A stretch of 64,000 bases of DNA from Aeromicrobium massiliense JC14 (GTDB lineage Bacteria; Actinomycetota; Actinomycetes; Propionibacteriales; Nocardioidaceae). Numbering within the stretch: the stretch's first letter is position 1; each line of letters starts with the position of its first letter. Location of the stretch: NCBI RefSeq assembly GCF_000312105.1, contig NZ_HE978638.1:175816-239815 (forward strand), in the 5' to 3' direction. The notes under the pieces are model-generated. The model was not told where the DNA came from. It saw only the letters and a list, made by a program, of their open reading frames with translations, and searched no databases. The position numbers and the translations under genes are program-made. This document shows, piece after piece, positions 47,131 to 55,860 of the stretch.

Positions 47131-49080
47131 TCACCAGATGGTGACGCGCTCGCTCTCGTCGAGCCACAGGGCGTCGTCGGGCTTGACGTCGAACGCCTCG
47201 TAGAAGGCGTCGATGTTGCGGACGACCTGGTTGCAGCGGAACTCCGGCGGCGAGTGCGGGTCGAGCGTGAGCCGGCGGAGCGTCTCGGCCGGACGCGTCT
47301 TGCCCTGCCAGGCGACGGCCCAGCTGAGGAAGAAGCGCTGCAGGTCGGTGAAGCCGTCGATCGGCTCGGGCGCCTCGTCGCCGCGGGCGAGCAGGTACGC
47401 CTTGAGCGCGATGCCCAGGCCGCCGAGGTCGCCGATGTTCTCGCCGATGGTCAGCGAGCCGTTGACCGTGGCGCCGTCCGCGCCCTCGGGGCTGAGCGGG
47501 TCGTACTGCGCCACCAGCGAGCCGGTGAGCTGCTCGAAGGCGGCGCGGTCCTCGTCGGTCCACCAGTTCCGCAGCGCGCCGGAGCCGTCGTAGTGCGAGC
47601 CCTGGTCGTCGAAGCCGTGCCCGATCTCGTGCCCGATGACCGCGCCGATCGCGCCGTAGTTGACCGCGTCGTCGGCCTCGGCGTCGAAGAACGGCGGCTG
47701 CAGGATGGCGGCGGGGAAGACGATCTCGTTCATCGTCGGGTTGTAGTAGGCGTTGACCGTCTGCGGCGTCATGTACCACTCGTCGCGGTCGATCGGGCCG
47801 CCCACCTTGGCCAGCTCGCGGTCGATCTCCATGGCCATCACCCGCTGGCGGTTGCCCAGCAGGTCGGTCGGGTCGGTCTCGAGCGCCGAGTAGTCGCGGA
47901 AGGTGCGCGGGTGGCCGATCTTGGGGTCGAAGCGGCTCAGCTTGTCGAGCGCCTCGGCCTTGGTGGCGTCGCTCATCCACGGCAGGGCGGTGATGCTCTC
48001 GCGGTAGGCGGCCATGAGGTTCTCGATCAGGACGCCCATGCGCTCGCGGGCCACGTCGGGGTACTCGGTACGGACGTAGATCTTGCCGACCGCCTCGCCC
48101 ATCGCGCCCTCGACGAAGCCGACGCCGCGCTTCCAGCGCTCGCGCAGCTCGTCGGTGCCCGACAGCGTCCGGCCGTAGAAGTCGAAGTTCTCGGCGACGA
48201 ACTCCTCGGACAGGTAGGCCGCCGAGGCGTGGACGACGTTCCAGCGCAGCCAGTCCTTCCACTGGTCGAGCCGGTCCTCGACCAGCAGGTCGGCCAGGCC
48301 GGAGTAGTAGGTCGGCTGCGAGACGACGACCTTGGCCAGCACGGACGCGGGGATCTGCGCGGCCTCGGCCCACGCGTCCCAGTCGAAGGCGGGCAGCAGG
48401 TCGCGCAGCTGCTCGTACGTCATCGGGTTGTACGTCTTCTGGGCGTCGCGCGTGGCGACCCGGTCCCAGTGCCGCTCGGCGATCGCGGTCTCCAGCGCCA
48501 TGACCCGCTCCGCGCGCACGGCCGCGTCGTCCAGGCCGGCCAGCTCGAGCATGTGGGTGACGTGGACGACGTACGCGTCGCGCAGGTCGGCGTTCTCGTC
48601 GCCGCGGTAGTAGGACTCGTCGGGCAGGCCGAGACCGGTCTGCACCAGGTAGGCCACGTAGGTGTCCGGCGCGCCCTTGTCGGGGGCGACGTACATGCCG
48701 ACGACCGTGCCGACGCCGGAGCGCTCCAGGCTGCCGAGCGTCGTCGCGAACGCCGAGACCGAGTCGATCGCGTCGACCGCGGCGAGGTCGGGCTGCAGCG
48801 GGGTGCCGCCGAGCGCCTCGATGCGCTCGGTGTCCATGAAGGACGCGTAGAGCTCGCCGATCTTGCGCTCCTCGTCGTCCGCGGGCTCGGCCTGGGCGCG
48901 CTCGATGATCTCGCGCGTCTTCAGCTCGGCGGCGTCGCGCAGGTCCATGAACGCGCCGGCCGTGGCCCGGTCGGCGGGGATCTGCGTCTCGCGCAGCCAG
49001 CGTCCGTTGACGTGGCGGAAGAGGTCGTCCTGCGGGCGGATGGAGGAGTCGAGCTGCTCGACGTCGATGCCGTGGGTCAC
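47131..49080 (-). CDS. M13 family zinc metallopeptidase (neprilysin/PepO-like)
   Basis: A 649-aa peptidase. The M13 N-terminal domain covers about 15-400. The peptidase domain has the zinc motif HEIGH near residue 481, the third ligand Glu in GENIGDLGG, the NAYYNPTMNEIVFPAAILQPPFF substrate-binding segment, and a C-terminal LDPHSPPEFRCNQVVRN. There is no signal peptide or membrane helix, so it is probably cytoplasmic or exported in another way, as for other actinobacterial M13 enzymes. It cleaves oligopeptides. The start is the GTG at 49080. Confidence 0.95.
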   Translation of the reverse strand: MTHGIDVEQLDSSIRPQDDLFRHVNGRWLRETQIPADRATAGAFMDLRDAAELKTREIIERAQAEPADDEERKIGELYASFMDTERIEALGGTPLQPDLAAVDAIDSVSAFATTLGSLERSGVGTVVGMYVAPDKGAPDTYVAYLVQTGLGLPDESYYRGDENADLRDAYVVHVTHMLELAGLDDAAVRAERVMALETAIAERHWDRVATRDAQKTYNPMTYEQLRDLLPAFDWDAWAEAAQIPASVLAKVVVSQPTYYSGLADLLVEDRLDQWKDWLRWNVVHASAAYLSEEFVAENFDFYGRTLSGTDELRERWKRGVGFVEGAMGEAVGKIYVRTEYPDVARERMGVLIENLMAAYRESITALPWMSDATKAEALDKLSRFDPKIGHPRTFRDYSALETDPTDLLGNRQRVMAMEIDRELAKVGGPIDRDEWYMTPQTVNAYYNPTMNEIVFPAAILQPPFFDAEADDAVNYGAIGAVIGHEIGHGFDDQGSHYDGSGALRNWWTDEDRAAFEQLTGSLVAQYDPLSPEGADGATVNGSLTIGENIGDLGGLGIALKAYLLARGDEAPEPIDGFTDLQRFFLSWAVAWQGKTRPAETLRRLTLDPHSPPEFRCNQVVRNIDAFYEAFDVKPDDALWLDESERVTIW

Positions 49081-49157
49081 AGGCCCAGACTAGTCAGGAC
49101 GGGCCAGCCCGCCAGGGGCCTCGTGCGGCCGGTCCGGGTCACTCGAGCCGCGCGCTG

Positions 49158-49222
49158 CCGCGATGTGTGGAGGCATGGACCGCCGGGACGCGCAGACAGG
49201 TCGATTGCTCCACACATCGCGG
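49158..49222. repeat. 15-bp perfect inverted repeat in divergent intergenic region
   Basis: CCGCGATGTGTGGAG (49158-49172) and its reverse complement (49208-49222) are separated by 35 nt. They lie between the M13 peptidase and siderophore-interacting protein genes, upstream of both. The arms are A+T-richer than their surroundings. Confidence 0.8.
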
Positions 49223-49287
49223 GGGAGCCGGGCTCGGGTGAGGTCCGCGACCGGGTCCGGACGTCCGGACGCTGGGTTAGGGCTGGC

Positions 49288-49293
49288 TAAGGT
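49288..49293 (+). promoter_or_regulatory. -10 hexamer of leaderless siderophore-interacting protein gene
   Basis: TAAGGT ends 6 nt before the ATG at 49300. A TTAGGG/TGGCTAAGG stretch just upstream may contribute to regulator binding, but no clear Fur or IdeR box was found. Confidence 0.55.
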
Positions 49294-49299
49294 GGCGGC

Positions 49300-50115
49300 A
49301 TGGCCAAGTCCGTGACGTCCCTGGAGGTGCTGCGCACCGAGCGCGTCTCCGCCCACCTGCAGCGCGTGACCTTCGGCGGACCCGGCCTGGCCGCGTTCGA
49401 GCCCAGCCCGTGCGCCGACAGCTACGTCAAGCTGCTCTTCCTGGCCGACGACGTCGAGTACCCCGAGCCGTTCGACCTGGACCTGGTCCGCACGACGTTC
49501 CCGGCCGAGGCCCAGCCCGTGCTGCGTACCTACACGGTGCGCCACGTCGACCTCGACGCCGGCGAGCTCGTCATCGACTTCGTCGTGCACGGCGACGAGG
49601 GCATCGCCGGCCCGTGGGCCGCGAGCGTCCGGCCCGGCGCCCGCATCCACGCGCTCGGCCCCGGCGGCGGCTACACGCCCGACCCCGAGGCCGACGTGCA
49701 CCTGCTGGTCGGCGACGAGTCGGCGCTGCCGGCCGTCGCGGTGTCGCTCGAGGCGCTGCCCGAGGGCGCCCGCGCCGTCGTGTTCGCCGAGGTCGGTGGC
49801 CCCGACGACGAGGCCGCCCTGGTCACGAAGGCCGAGCTCGACGTGCACTGGCTGCACCGCGGCGACGCCGCCCCCGGCACCACGACGCTGCTCGACGACG
49901 CCGTCCGCGCCTGGGACTGGCCCGAGGGTCGCGTGCAGGCGTTCGTCCACGGCGAGTCGGCCCTGCTCAAGACCGTGCGGCCGTACGTCCGCGAGCGGGT
50001 CGAGCGGCGCGACCTCTCCGTCTCCGCGTACTGGCGCCGCGGCGTCACCGAGGAGGGCTTCCGCGAGTGGAAGCACGCCCAGAAGGACGCCGTCATCCGT
50101 CCCGAGCGCGGCTGA
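49300..50115 (+). CDS. Siderophore-interacting protein (FAD ferric-siderophore reductase)
   Basis: A 271-aa flavoprotein of the SIP/ViuB type, which releases iron from imported siderophores using NAD(P)H. The FAD-binding barrel (about 1-125) has RVTFGGPGLAAF and the flavin motif RTYTVR near 78-83. The SIP domain (about 125-271) has LVGDESALPAV, FVHGESALLK and SAYWRRGVTEEGFREWKH. Likely leaderless. It overlaps the following cytidylyltransferase start by one base (TGATG), an unusual partnership. No siderophore transporter is visible nearby. Confidence 0.92.
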   Translation: MAKSVTSLEVLRTERVSAHLQRVTFGGPGLAAFEPSPCADSYVKLLFLADDVEYPEPFDLDLVRTTFPAEAQPVLRTYTVRHVDLDAGELVIDFVVHGDEGIAGPWAASVRPGARIHALGPGGGYTPDPEADVHLLVGDESALPAVAVSLEALPEGARAVVFAEVGGPDDEAALVTKAELDVHWLHRGDAAPGTTTLLDDAVRAWDWPEGRVQAFVHGESALLKTVRPYVRERVERRDLSVSAYWRRGVTEEGFREWKHAQKDAVIRPERG

Positions 50116-50843
50116 TGAGCCGTCGCACCGTCGCGGTCGTCCTGGCCGGCGGCCTCGGCACCCGGCTCGGCGGCGAGCAGCCCAAGCAGCTGCTGCGGCT
50201 GGGCGGCACGACCATCCTCGGCCACGCGATCGCCGCGTTCGAGCGCTCGCCGCTGGTCGACGAGGTGCTGGTCGTCATGAACCCCGGCCACCTCGACGAG
50301 GCGCACGACGTCGTCCGCGAGCACGGGTTCACCTCCGTCCGAACCGTCGTCGAGGGCGGGGCCACCCGCACCGACAGCACCCTGGCCGCCCTCGCCGCGC
50401 TGGGTGACGAGGACTGCGACGTGCTCGTCCACGACGCCGCCCGCCCGTTGCTGCCCGACCACGTGGTCACCGCGTGCGTCGAGGCGCTGCGCGACCACGA
50501 GGCCGTGGAGCCGGTGCTGCCGCTCGTCGACACCGTCGTGACCGTCGACGCGGACGTCGTGAGCGGACTGCACGAGCGCGAGACCCTGCGCCGCGTGCAG
50601 ACGCCGCAGGGATTCCGGCTCGCCACGCTGCGCCGGGCCTACGACCTAGCCACCGCCGACCCCGGCTTCACGGCCACGGACGACGCGAGCGTCGTCGTGC
50701 GCTACCTGCCCGACGTCCCCGTCGCGGTCGTGCCGGGCGACGAGCGCAACCTCAAGGTCACCGGCCCGATGGACGTCGTCGTGGCCGAGCACCTGCTCGC
50801 CCGCGACGCCCACGAGTTCGGGGCCGGGGACGTCAGCCGGTAG
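50115..50843 (+). CDS. IspD/TarI-family cytidylyltransferase
   Basis: A 242-aa CTP-dependent nucleotidyltransferase. N-terminal VVLAGGLGTRLGGEQPKQLLRLGGTTIL, then GGATRTDSTLAAL, HDAARPLL and TPQGF are IspD-family motifs. IspD makes CDP-methylerythritol for isoprenoids; close relatives (TarI/Bcs1-like) make CDP-ribitol for teichoic acids. Here there is no ispF beside it, and glycosyltransferases plus two glycerophosphotransferase genes lie downstream. The LAGG (rather than PAAG) opening also resembles the TarI-like group. I favour a wall-polymer role but cannot exclude housekeeping IspD, so no symbol is given. The ATG overlaps the previous stop by one base. Confidence 0.82.
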   Translation: MSRRTVAVVLAGGLGTRLGGEQPKQLLRLGGTTILGHAIAAFERSPLVDEVLVVMNPGHLDEAHDVVREHGFTSVRTVVEGGATRTDSTLAALAALGDEDCDVLVHDAARPLLPDHVVTACVEALRDHEAVEPVLPLVDTVVTVDADVVSGLHERETLRRVQTPQGFRLATLRRAYDLATADPGFTATDDASVVVRYLPDVPVAVVPGDERNLKVTGPMDVVVAEHLLARDAHEFGAGDVSR

Positions 50844-50846
50844 GTT
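50841..50846 (+). promoter_or_regulatory. Candidate -10 hexamer for GT2 gene
   Basis: TAGGTT overlaps the cytidylyltransferase stop. Transcription starting near 50853 would leave a short leader before the GTG at 50881. Confidence 0.35.
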
Positions 50847-50880
50847 GACGCCCGGACATCGGGACGAGGACGGGAAGACA

Positions 50881-51888
50881 GTGGGCGAGCAGGCACCGGG
50901 CGTGAGCGTGTTCATGGCGGTGCGCGACGAGGAGCAGCACATCGTCGAGACCGTCGAGGCCGTCCTGGCGCAGGACCACGCCGGGCCGCTCGAGCTCGTC
51001 GTCGCCTGCGGCCCGTCCCGCGACCGCACCCGCGAGCTGCTGGACGACCTCGCCGTCCGCCACCCCGGCCGTGTGACGGTGGTCGACAACCCGACCGGGC
51101 TCACCGCGGCCGGCCTCAACGCCGCGCTGGCCGCCACCCGTCACGACGTGCTCGTCCGCGTCGACGGCCACGCCGTCGTGCCCCACGACTACGTCGCCAC
51201 CGCGGTCGCGACGCTCGAGCGCACCGGTGCGGTCAACGTCGGCGGCGTCATGGCCGCGGTCGGCACGACCCCCACCGAGGAGGCGATCGCCGCGGCGATG
51301 ACGTCCCCGATCGGCGTGGGCGGTGAGTCGTTCCACGTCGGCGGCGGCGAGGGTCCGGCCCTGTCGGTCTACCTGGGCGCCTTCCGCCGCGAGGCGCTGG
51401 ACGCCGTGGGCCGCTACGACGAGCGCTACCTGCGCGCCCAGGACTGGGAGCTGAACCTGCGCCTGCGCGAGGCCGGCGGCACCATCTGGTTCACCCCGGC
51501 GATGCGCGTGGAGTACCGGCCGCGGCCCACGCTGCGCCGGCTCGCGCGCCAGTACTTCGACTACGGCACATGGCGGCGCAAGCTCGTGCGTGCGAACCCG
51601 AGCACCGTCTCGCTGCGCTACCTGGCCGCTCCGATCGCCGTGCTCGGCATCGCCGTCGGCCTGCTCGTGCTCGCCGGGGGAGCGGTCGCCGCGCTCGTCG
51701 GGTCGTGGCCGGCGTGGACGCTGGTCGGGCTGCTGCCGCTGGTCGGCTACGCGCTGCTCGTGACGGCCGGGGGTCTCGCCGCCGGACGCGGTCTGGGGCT
51801 GCGCGCCCGCCTGACGGTGCCTGCCGCGATCGCCACCATGCACATGGCGTGGGGCACGGGCTTCCTGCTCAGCCGCGGCACGGAGTAG
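50881..51888 (+). CDS. Membrane glycosyltransferase, family 2
   Basis: A 335-aa GT-A-fold enzyme, nucleotide-sugar dependent. The start of the catalytic domain is VSVFMAVRDEEQHIVETVEAVLAQ, with a VRVDGHAVVP segment (DxD-like) near residue 95, the acceptor-site ED-like motif in RAQDWELNLRLREAGG near 185-200, and a QYFDYGTWRRKL segment. Three hydrophobic helices follow (about 245-330), anchoring it to the membrane. It is typical of exopolysaccharide glycosyltransferases. The GTG at 50881 was chosen over an in-frame TTG 12 codons earlier because it fits the family N-terminus. Confidence 0.88.
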   Translation: MGEQAPGVSVFMAVRDEEQHIVETVEAVLAQDHAGPLELVVACGPSRDRTRELLDDLAVRHPGRVTVVDNPTGLTAAGLNAALAATRHDVLVRVDGHAVVPHDYVATAVATLERTGAVNVGGVMAAVGTTPTEEAIAAAMTSPIGVGGESFHVGGGEGPALSVYLGAFRREALDAVGRYDERYLRAQDWELNLRLREAGGTIWFTPAMRVEYRPRPTLRRLARQYFDYGTWRRKLVRANPSTVSLRYLAAPIAVLGIAVGLLVLAGGAVAALVGSWPAWTLVGLLPLVGYALLVTAGGLAAGRGLGLRARLTVPAAIATMHMAWGTGFLLSRGTE

Positions 51889-51891
51889 CCG

Positions 51892-52986
51892 CTAGGCGGT
51901 GCCGAACTCCTCGTGCGCCAGCAGCCCGAGCCACTGCTCGCGAGTGTTGCGCAGGAAGTGGCGCGGGTCGGTGCTCCAGGTGTGCTCCAGGCCGGGCGCC
52001 GGACGGTGGCGCACGTACAGGTAGCCGACGTCGTGCGGCCGGTACACGCGTCCGCCGGCCCGGGCGACCGACTCCAGCAGCTTCGTGTCGACGGCCCGCG
52101 GGACGTCCGACCAGCCGCCGACGGCGCGCAGGTCGTCCGCCGACAGCAGCATCGTGCCGCCGGCCACGCGGTGGGTGAAGCCCTCGGGCACGCCGAAGAC
52201 CCGGCGCACGGTGGCGTCGAGCTGCTCGACGTGGACGACGGTCGTGCTCTTGCCGACCATGAGCGCACCCGAGACGCGGTGCGCGAGCACCAGGTCGAGC
52301 ACGTGGTCGGGGCCGTAGAAGTCGTCGTCGTCGACCTTGGTCAGCAGCGTGCCGGACGCCGCCGCGCAGCCGAGCTCGAGCGCGTGCCCGAGCGAGCGGT
52401 CGCCGGGGGCGTGCAGCAGCTGGACGGGCACCGCGAGCCCGGCGGGCACCTCGACCGGCTCGTCGCCGTGCACCACGAGGACGACCTCGAGCGACGGGTA
52501 GCGCTGGGCGTCCAGCATGGCCAGGATCCGCGGCACGAGGGCCGGACGGCGCGTCACGAGCACGGCCGAGACCGTCGGGGCGGGTCCGAGGCCGGTGGCC
52601 AGCGCCGCCCGGCGCTGGCGGACGCTGCGCACGTCGTGGTCGAGGTCGCCGGGCCGGCTCGTGGGGGCGGGGCCCACGGGCACGACGGAACCGGGCACGT
52701 CGCCGGTCACCAGGCTGCCGCGGGCCGCGGCGCGCAGCGCCCAGCGCGACAGGACGTCCTGCGGCGCGCCGGACGTGCGGACGTCGACGTCGTGGACGTC
52801 GTCGAGCAGGTCGAGCGTGTCGTCGAGCGCCTCCCACCGGCCGCGCCGGCGCAGGCGGGCGGGACGGCGGAGCGTCCAGCCGTCGGCGTCGCCCGTCAGG
52901 GTGGCGACGTGGTGGCCGACCGGCTCCGGCACGCGACCGACCGGGTTGTCACGGGTCAGGTCGACCGAGGCGCGGACGGTGCTCAT
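51892..52986 (-). CDS. GT2-family glycosyltransferase
   Basis: A 364-aa soluble protein with two parts. The N-terminal 130 residues are of unknown fold and rich in Arg, Asp and Val. The C-terminal GT-A domain (about 135-330) has VSAVLVTRRPALVPRILAMLDAQRYPSLEVVLVVHG and the nucleotide-binding TKVDDDDFYGPDH, then a GGTMLLSADDLRAVGGW segment. The substrate is unknown. Its convergent stop lies 3 nt beyond the end of the GT2 gene at 50881. A TAGCGT hexamer 8 nt before the ATG on the minus strand suggests a near-leaderless transcript. It is divergent from the orphan gene at 53052. Confidence 0.85.
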   Translation of the reverse strand: MSTVRASVDLTRDNPVGRVPEPVGHHVATLTGDADGWTLRRPARLRRRGRWEALDDTLDLLDDVHDVDVRTSGAPQDVLSRWALRAAARGSLVTGDVPGSVVPVGPAPTSRPGDLDHDVRSVRQRRAALATGLGPAPTVSAVLVTRRPALVPRILAMLDAQRYPSLEVVLVVHGDEPVEVPAGLAVPVQLLHAPGDRSLGHALELGCAAASGTLLTKVDDDDFYGPDHVLDLVLAHRVSGALMVGKSTTVVHVEQLDATVRRVFGVPEGFTHRVAGGTMLLSADDLRAVGGWSDVPRAVDTKLLESVARAGGRVYRPHDVGYLYVRHRPAPGLEHTWSTDPRHFLRNTREQWLGLLAHEEFGTA

Positions 52987-53038
52987 GGCAGGCAACGCTA
53001 GTGGACCGGGCCCGGGAGCCCGACGTGCGCCAGGGTCG

Positions 53039-53044
53039 TATCGT
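53039..53044 (+). promoter_or_regulatory. -10 hexamer of leaderless orphan gene
   Basis: TATCGT ends 7 nt before the ATG at 53052, deciding that start over the in-frame GTG at 53043 and an upstream ATG. Confidence 0.5.
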
Positions 53045-53051
53045 GACGGAC

Positions 53052-53627
53052 ATGCGCAGCGTGCACGTCTGGGTCCGTCCCCGTCCCGGCCAGGACGCGG
53101 GAGCCACCGTCTCCGCCCTCGCCGCGGCCGTGCGCCGTGCCGGGCTCGACGTCCCCGTCCTCACCGTCGGCGACGAGCGCCCGTCCGCCGTCCCCGAGGC
53201 GGTCGTGGTCGTGCCGGCCGGCACCCGGGTGGCGCCCGGCGCGCTGGTGCGGCTGCTCGCCTCGCTCGTCGCGCCCGGCCGCGAGGTCGTGCGGGTCTAC
53301 GTGCACGACGACGACACCGGGCCGGTCGCCGTGCGGGGCCGTGAGGTGGCCGAGGGCGAGCGCTACGAGCGGCTGCTGGCCGACGACGAGACCCTCGACG
53401 CCGAGCTCGCCACCGGTCATGCCGCGGACGACGGCCGCTGGCGGCACTGGGTCGACGGGTCCGACCTGGGCTTCGCCGCCCCGGCCGCCGCGCCGGGCTC
53501 CGAGGAGGCCGCCGAGCGCGCCCACGGGCCGGTGCCGCGGCTCAAGGCCCGCGCCCGGACACTTGCCGGCCGTCGCGCCCGCCTGCGCCAGCGGGCGGTC
53601 TGGCGTCGCGACGCTCAGCCCCGGTAG
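53052..53627 (+). CDS. Conserved-looking orphan protein (191 aa)
   Basis: A soluble 191-aa protein that I do not recognise. The N-terminal 90 residues look like an alpha/beta fold (RSVHVWVRPRPGQDAGATVSALAAAVRRAGLDVPVLTVGD, then AVVVVPAGTRVAPGALVRLL), followed by an acidic middle (LLADDETLDAELATGH) and a strongly basic C-terminal tail (about 160-191, Arg-rich). There are no membrane segments. Its position between glycosyltransferase genes, divergent from one and convergent (13-base overlap) with the other, suggests a role in polymer synthesis. Codon use matches its neighbours. Confidence 0.6.
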   Translation: MRSVHVWVRPRPGQDAGATVSALAAAVRRAGLDVPVLTVGDERPSAVPEAVVVVPAGTRVAPGALVRLLASLVAPGREVVRVYVHDDDTGPVAVRGREVAEGERYERLLADDETLDAELATGHAADDGRWRHWVDGSDLGFAAPAAAPGSEEAAERAHGPVPRLKARARTLAGRRARLRQRAVWRRDAQPR

Positions 53628-54940
53628 AGCCGCCGCGCCACCCGCCGCCGCGCGTCGCGGTAGCGCTCGCTCGCGCCCGCCAGCACGTGCTCGACCGGAC
53701 GCTCTCCGGCGCCGTCGGCGTCGTCGCTGAGCGCCACCGAGCCGCGCACCGGCGCCGGCCAGCGACGACCGCCCACCCGCTCGGGCCAGGCCGGAGCGGG
53801 GCGTCCGGCCGCGAGCTCCAGCACCAGGTCGGCCGCCTCGCGTCCGCCGGTCGCCGCGGGCAGCCCGCCGGTGGCGTCCCGCAGGGCGTCCCGCTCGCCG
53901 GCGTCCAGCAGCCGCTCGACCGAGGCGCGCACGGTCGCGAGGTCGTCCGGCGAGGCGTGCAGCGCGACCCCGTCCTCGGCGAGCACACGGGCGCGGGCGT
54001 CCTGGTCGTCGGTCTCGTGACCGGTGCTGGGCACCAGCAGGGTCGGCACGCGGGCCGAGAGCAGCTCGTGCACCGCGTTGTAGCCGGCCGCGCCGACGGC
54101 GGCGTCGAAGGCGGTCATCCAGCCGGCGAGCGGGTAGACGTCGCGCAGCACGGTGACGTCGGCGCGGTCCTGGCCGATGGCGTGGCGGGCGATGCGCTGG
54201 CTCGTCACCACCACCTGCCAGCCGGCGTCGGACGCGTCGACCGAGGCCAGCACGGCGTCGGCCGCCGCGGTCAGGTCGGTGTGGACGCCGGAGCCCGGAG
54301 CGAGCAGGAGCGCGGGGCGGTCGGGATCGAGACCGAGGTGGCGGCGGGCGTCGCGCGGCTCGACCACGGGGAGCACGTCGGTCATCGCCACGGGCGCGAC
54401 CCGGCGGGCGTCGCCGCGGTCGCGGGTCGGGCCCGTGTCGCCACGTCCGGCGAAGTCGCCCGGCTCGACCACGAGGTCGAACGCGTCCGCCGCGGCCAGC
54501 CAGGAAGCGCCCACACCGGGCCGCCACATGCCGCGGCGCATCCACACGAACGCGGTGCCGGGCAGGGCCCGGCGCGCCTCGAGCAGCCCGCGGTAGGGGA
54601 CGACGCCGTCGAAGACGACGACCCGGGCCCCCGTCTCGGCAGCCAGCAGCACGAGCCGGTCGCGCAGGTAGGGCTCCCAGGCGAGGGTGCGGGCCAGGCC
54701 GCCGGCGCGGCCGGACGGCATCCACGACGCGGTGCGGCTCGGGACGTGCTCGAGGCGCAGGCCCGGCACGTCCGGCAGGCGTCCGTCGGCGGCGGCGCGC
54801 GCGACGGTCGGCAGCGCGGCGGAGAGGGAGGCGAGGGTGGGCTCGAGCCGCCCGGCGCCGCTGAGGGCCAGCGTGAGCTGGCGGGTCAGGTGGCCCATGC
54901 CGACGCCGTTGCTGGTCACGAGGAGGACGGGCACGCTCAC
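53615..54940 (-). CDS. Glycosyltransferase, MurG/GT28-like
   Basis: A 441-aa GT-B-fold protein. The N-terminal domain opens with VLLVTSNGVGMGHLTRQLTLA, the nucleotide-sugar transferase pattern with GMGHLTR. The C-terminal domain (about 215-370) has LLLAPGSGVHTD and AAVGAAGYNAVHELLSARVPTLLVPSTGHETDDQ, which resembles the donor-binding motif of MurG-type enzymes. Some 70 residues of basic tail follow. There is no signal peptide, so it works on the cytoplasmic side. The start is the GTG at 54940, with a TAGAGT -10 7 nt upstream. The sugar is unknown. Confidence 0.82.
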   Translation of the reverse strand: MSVPVLLVTSNGVGMGHLTRQLTLALSGAGRLEPTLASLSAALPTVARAAADGRLPDVPGLRLEHVPSRTASWMPSGRAGGLARTLAWEPYLRDRLVLLAAETGARVVVFDGVVPYRGLLEARRALPGTAFVWMRRGMWRPGVGASWLAAADAFDLVVEPGDFAGRGDTGPTRDRGDARRVAPVAMTDVLPVVEPRDARRHLGLDPDRPALLLAPGSGVHTDLTAAADAVLASVDASDAGWQVVVTSQRIARHAIGQDRADVTVLRDVYPLAGWMTAFDAAVGAAGYNAVHELLSARVPTLLVPSTGHETDDQDARARVLAEDGVALHASPDDLATVRASVERLLDAGERDALRDATGGLPAATGGREAADLVLELAAGRPAPAWPERVGGRRWPAPVRGSVALSDDADGAGERPVEHVLAGASERYRDARRRVARRLYRG

Positions 54941-54947
54941 CGGCGCG

Positions 54948-54953
54948 ACTCTA
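54948..54953 (-). promoter_or_regulatory. -10 hexamer of leaderless MurG-like gene
   Basis: On the minus strand, TAGAGT ends 7 nt before the GTG at 54940. Confidence 0.55.
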
Positions 54954-54972
54954 TCGGTCCGCGGCGCCGGGC

Positions 54973-55860
54973 TCAGCCGCCGACCGCCGCCAGCGCCTGC
55001 GCGATCCGGTCACCCAGCCGGGGTGCGACGGACCGCACGAACGTCGCCGTCAGGTGGTGGTCGTCGCGGTAGCGCAGCACGCCCTGGTCGACGACGGGAC
55101 AGCCGTCGGCGTCGCACAGCAGGTCGTCCACCGCGACGACACGCGCGCGGTCGCCCAGGCGCTGCAGCAGCCACGCGCTCGACGCGGCGGGCCAGACCTT
55201 GCTCGGGTCCTGCGCGTCGGCCAGCGGTGTGGCACAGCGGCCGGGCTGCTCCGGGTCCTCCTCCAGGCACTCGATGACGTCCTCGCGGGTCCGCGGTGCC
55301 TGGTCGAGCAGGACGGCGGGGATGCCGGCGTCGGCGAGCGTGGACAGGGAGCGGGCCAGCCCGGCGCGGACGGTCTCGTGGTCGAGCCCGCGCATCAGGT
55401 ACAGCGCGTTGACGACCGCGTCGGGCCGCAGCTCGCGGATGCGCTCGACGGCGGCGGCGTTCCACGCCTCGCAGCTGGTGTTGCGCTGCGTGCGGCGCTC
55501 GTCGAGCCGTCCGCTCATGAACGGGCACGCGGACTTCGTCATGCCGGTGATGCGCCAGCCGCGCTCCTGCCCGATGGCGTCCATGGCCGGCAGGTACTGC
55601 TCGGTCATCGAGTCACCCACGACGACGAGGTGGACGTCGCCGTCGCGGTCGCCGAACTCGCAGGTCAGCACCTCGGACTCGTCCTTGTGCTGGTGGCAGG
55701 TGCGGTCGCCGTAGTCGATCTCGTCGTCCTTGGCGTCCCACGGCGCGGGGGAGTAGCCGACGTCGCTGCCGGTGAGCCGGCGCATCACGTCCGAGGAGCA
55801 GGCCCCGGCCAGCAGCGCGGCGGCCAGCAGCAGCGCGAGCAGGCGGGACGTGCGGGTCAC
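54973..55860 (-). CDS. SGNH-domain lipoprotein (downstream paralogue)
   Basis: A 295-aa exported protein with lipobox LAGAC (lipidated Cys about residue 20). The SGNH domain opens with IDYGDRTCHQ, has block I VVVGDSMTEQYL with nucleophile Ser, then TGMTKSACPF and C-terminal YRDDHHLTATF with the Asp/His pair. The form resembles the SGNH domain found at the C-terminus of OafA-type O-acyltransferases, here stand-alone. Probably an esterase or acyltransferase acting on surface polysaccharide or teichoic acid. The GTG overlaps the stop of the upstream paralogue (GTGA). Both share the same motif order and Cys pattern, so they arose by tandem duplication. Confidence 0.82.
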   Translation of the reverse strand: MTRTSRLLALLLAAALLAGACSSDVMRRLTGSDVGYSPAPWDAKDDEIDYGDRTCHQHKDESEVLTCEFGDRDGDVHLVVVGDSMTEQYLPAMDAIGQERGWRITGMTKSACPFMSGRLDERRTQRNTSCEAWNAAAVERIRELRPDAVVNALYLMRGLDHETVRAGLARSLSTLADAGIPAVLLDQAPRTREDVIECLEEDPEQPGRCATPLADAQDPSKVWPAASSAWLLQRLGDRARVVAVDDLLCDADGCPVVDQGVLRYRDDHHLTATFVRSVAPRLGDRIAQALAAVGG

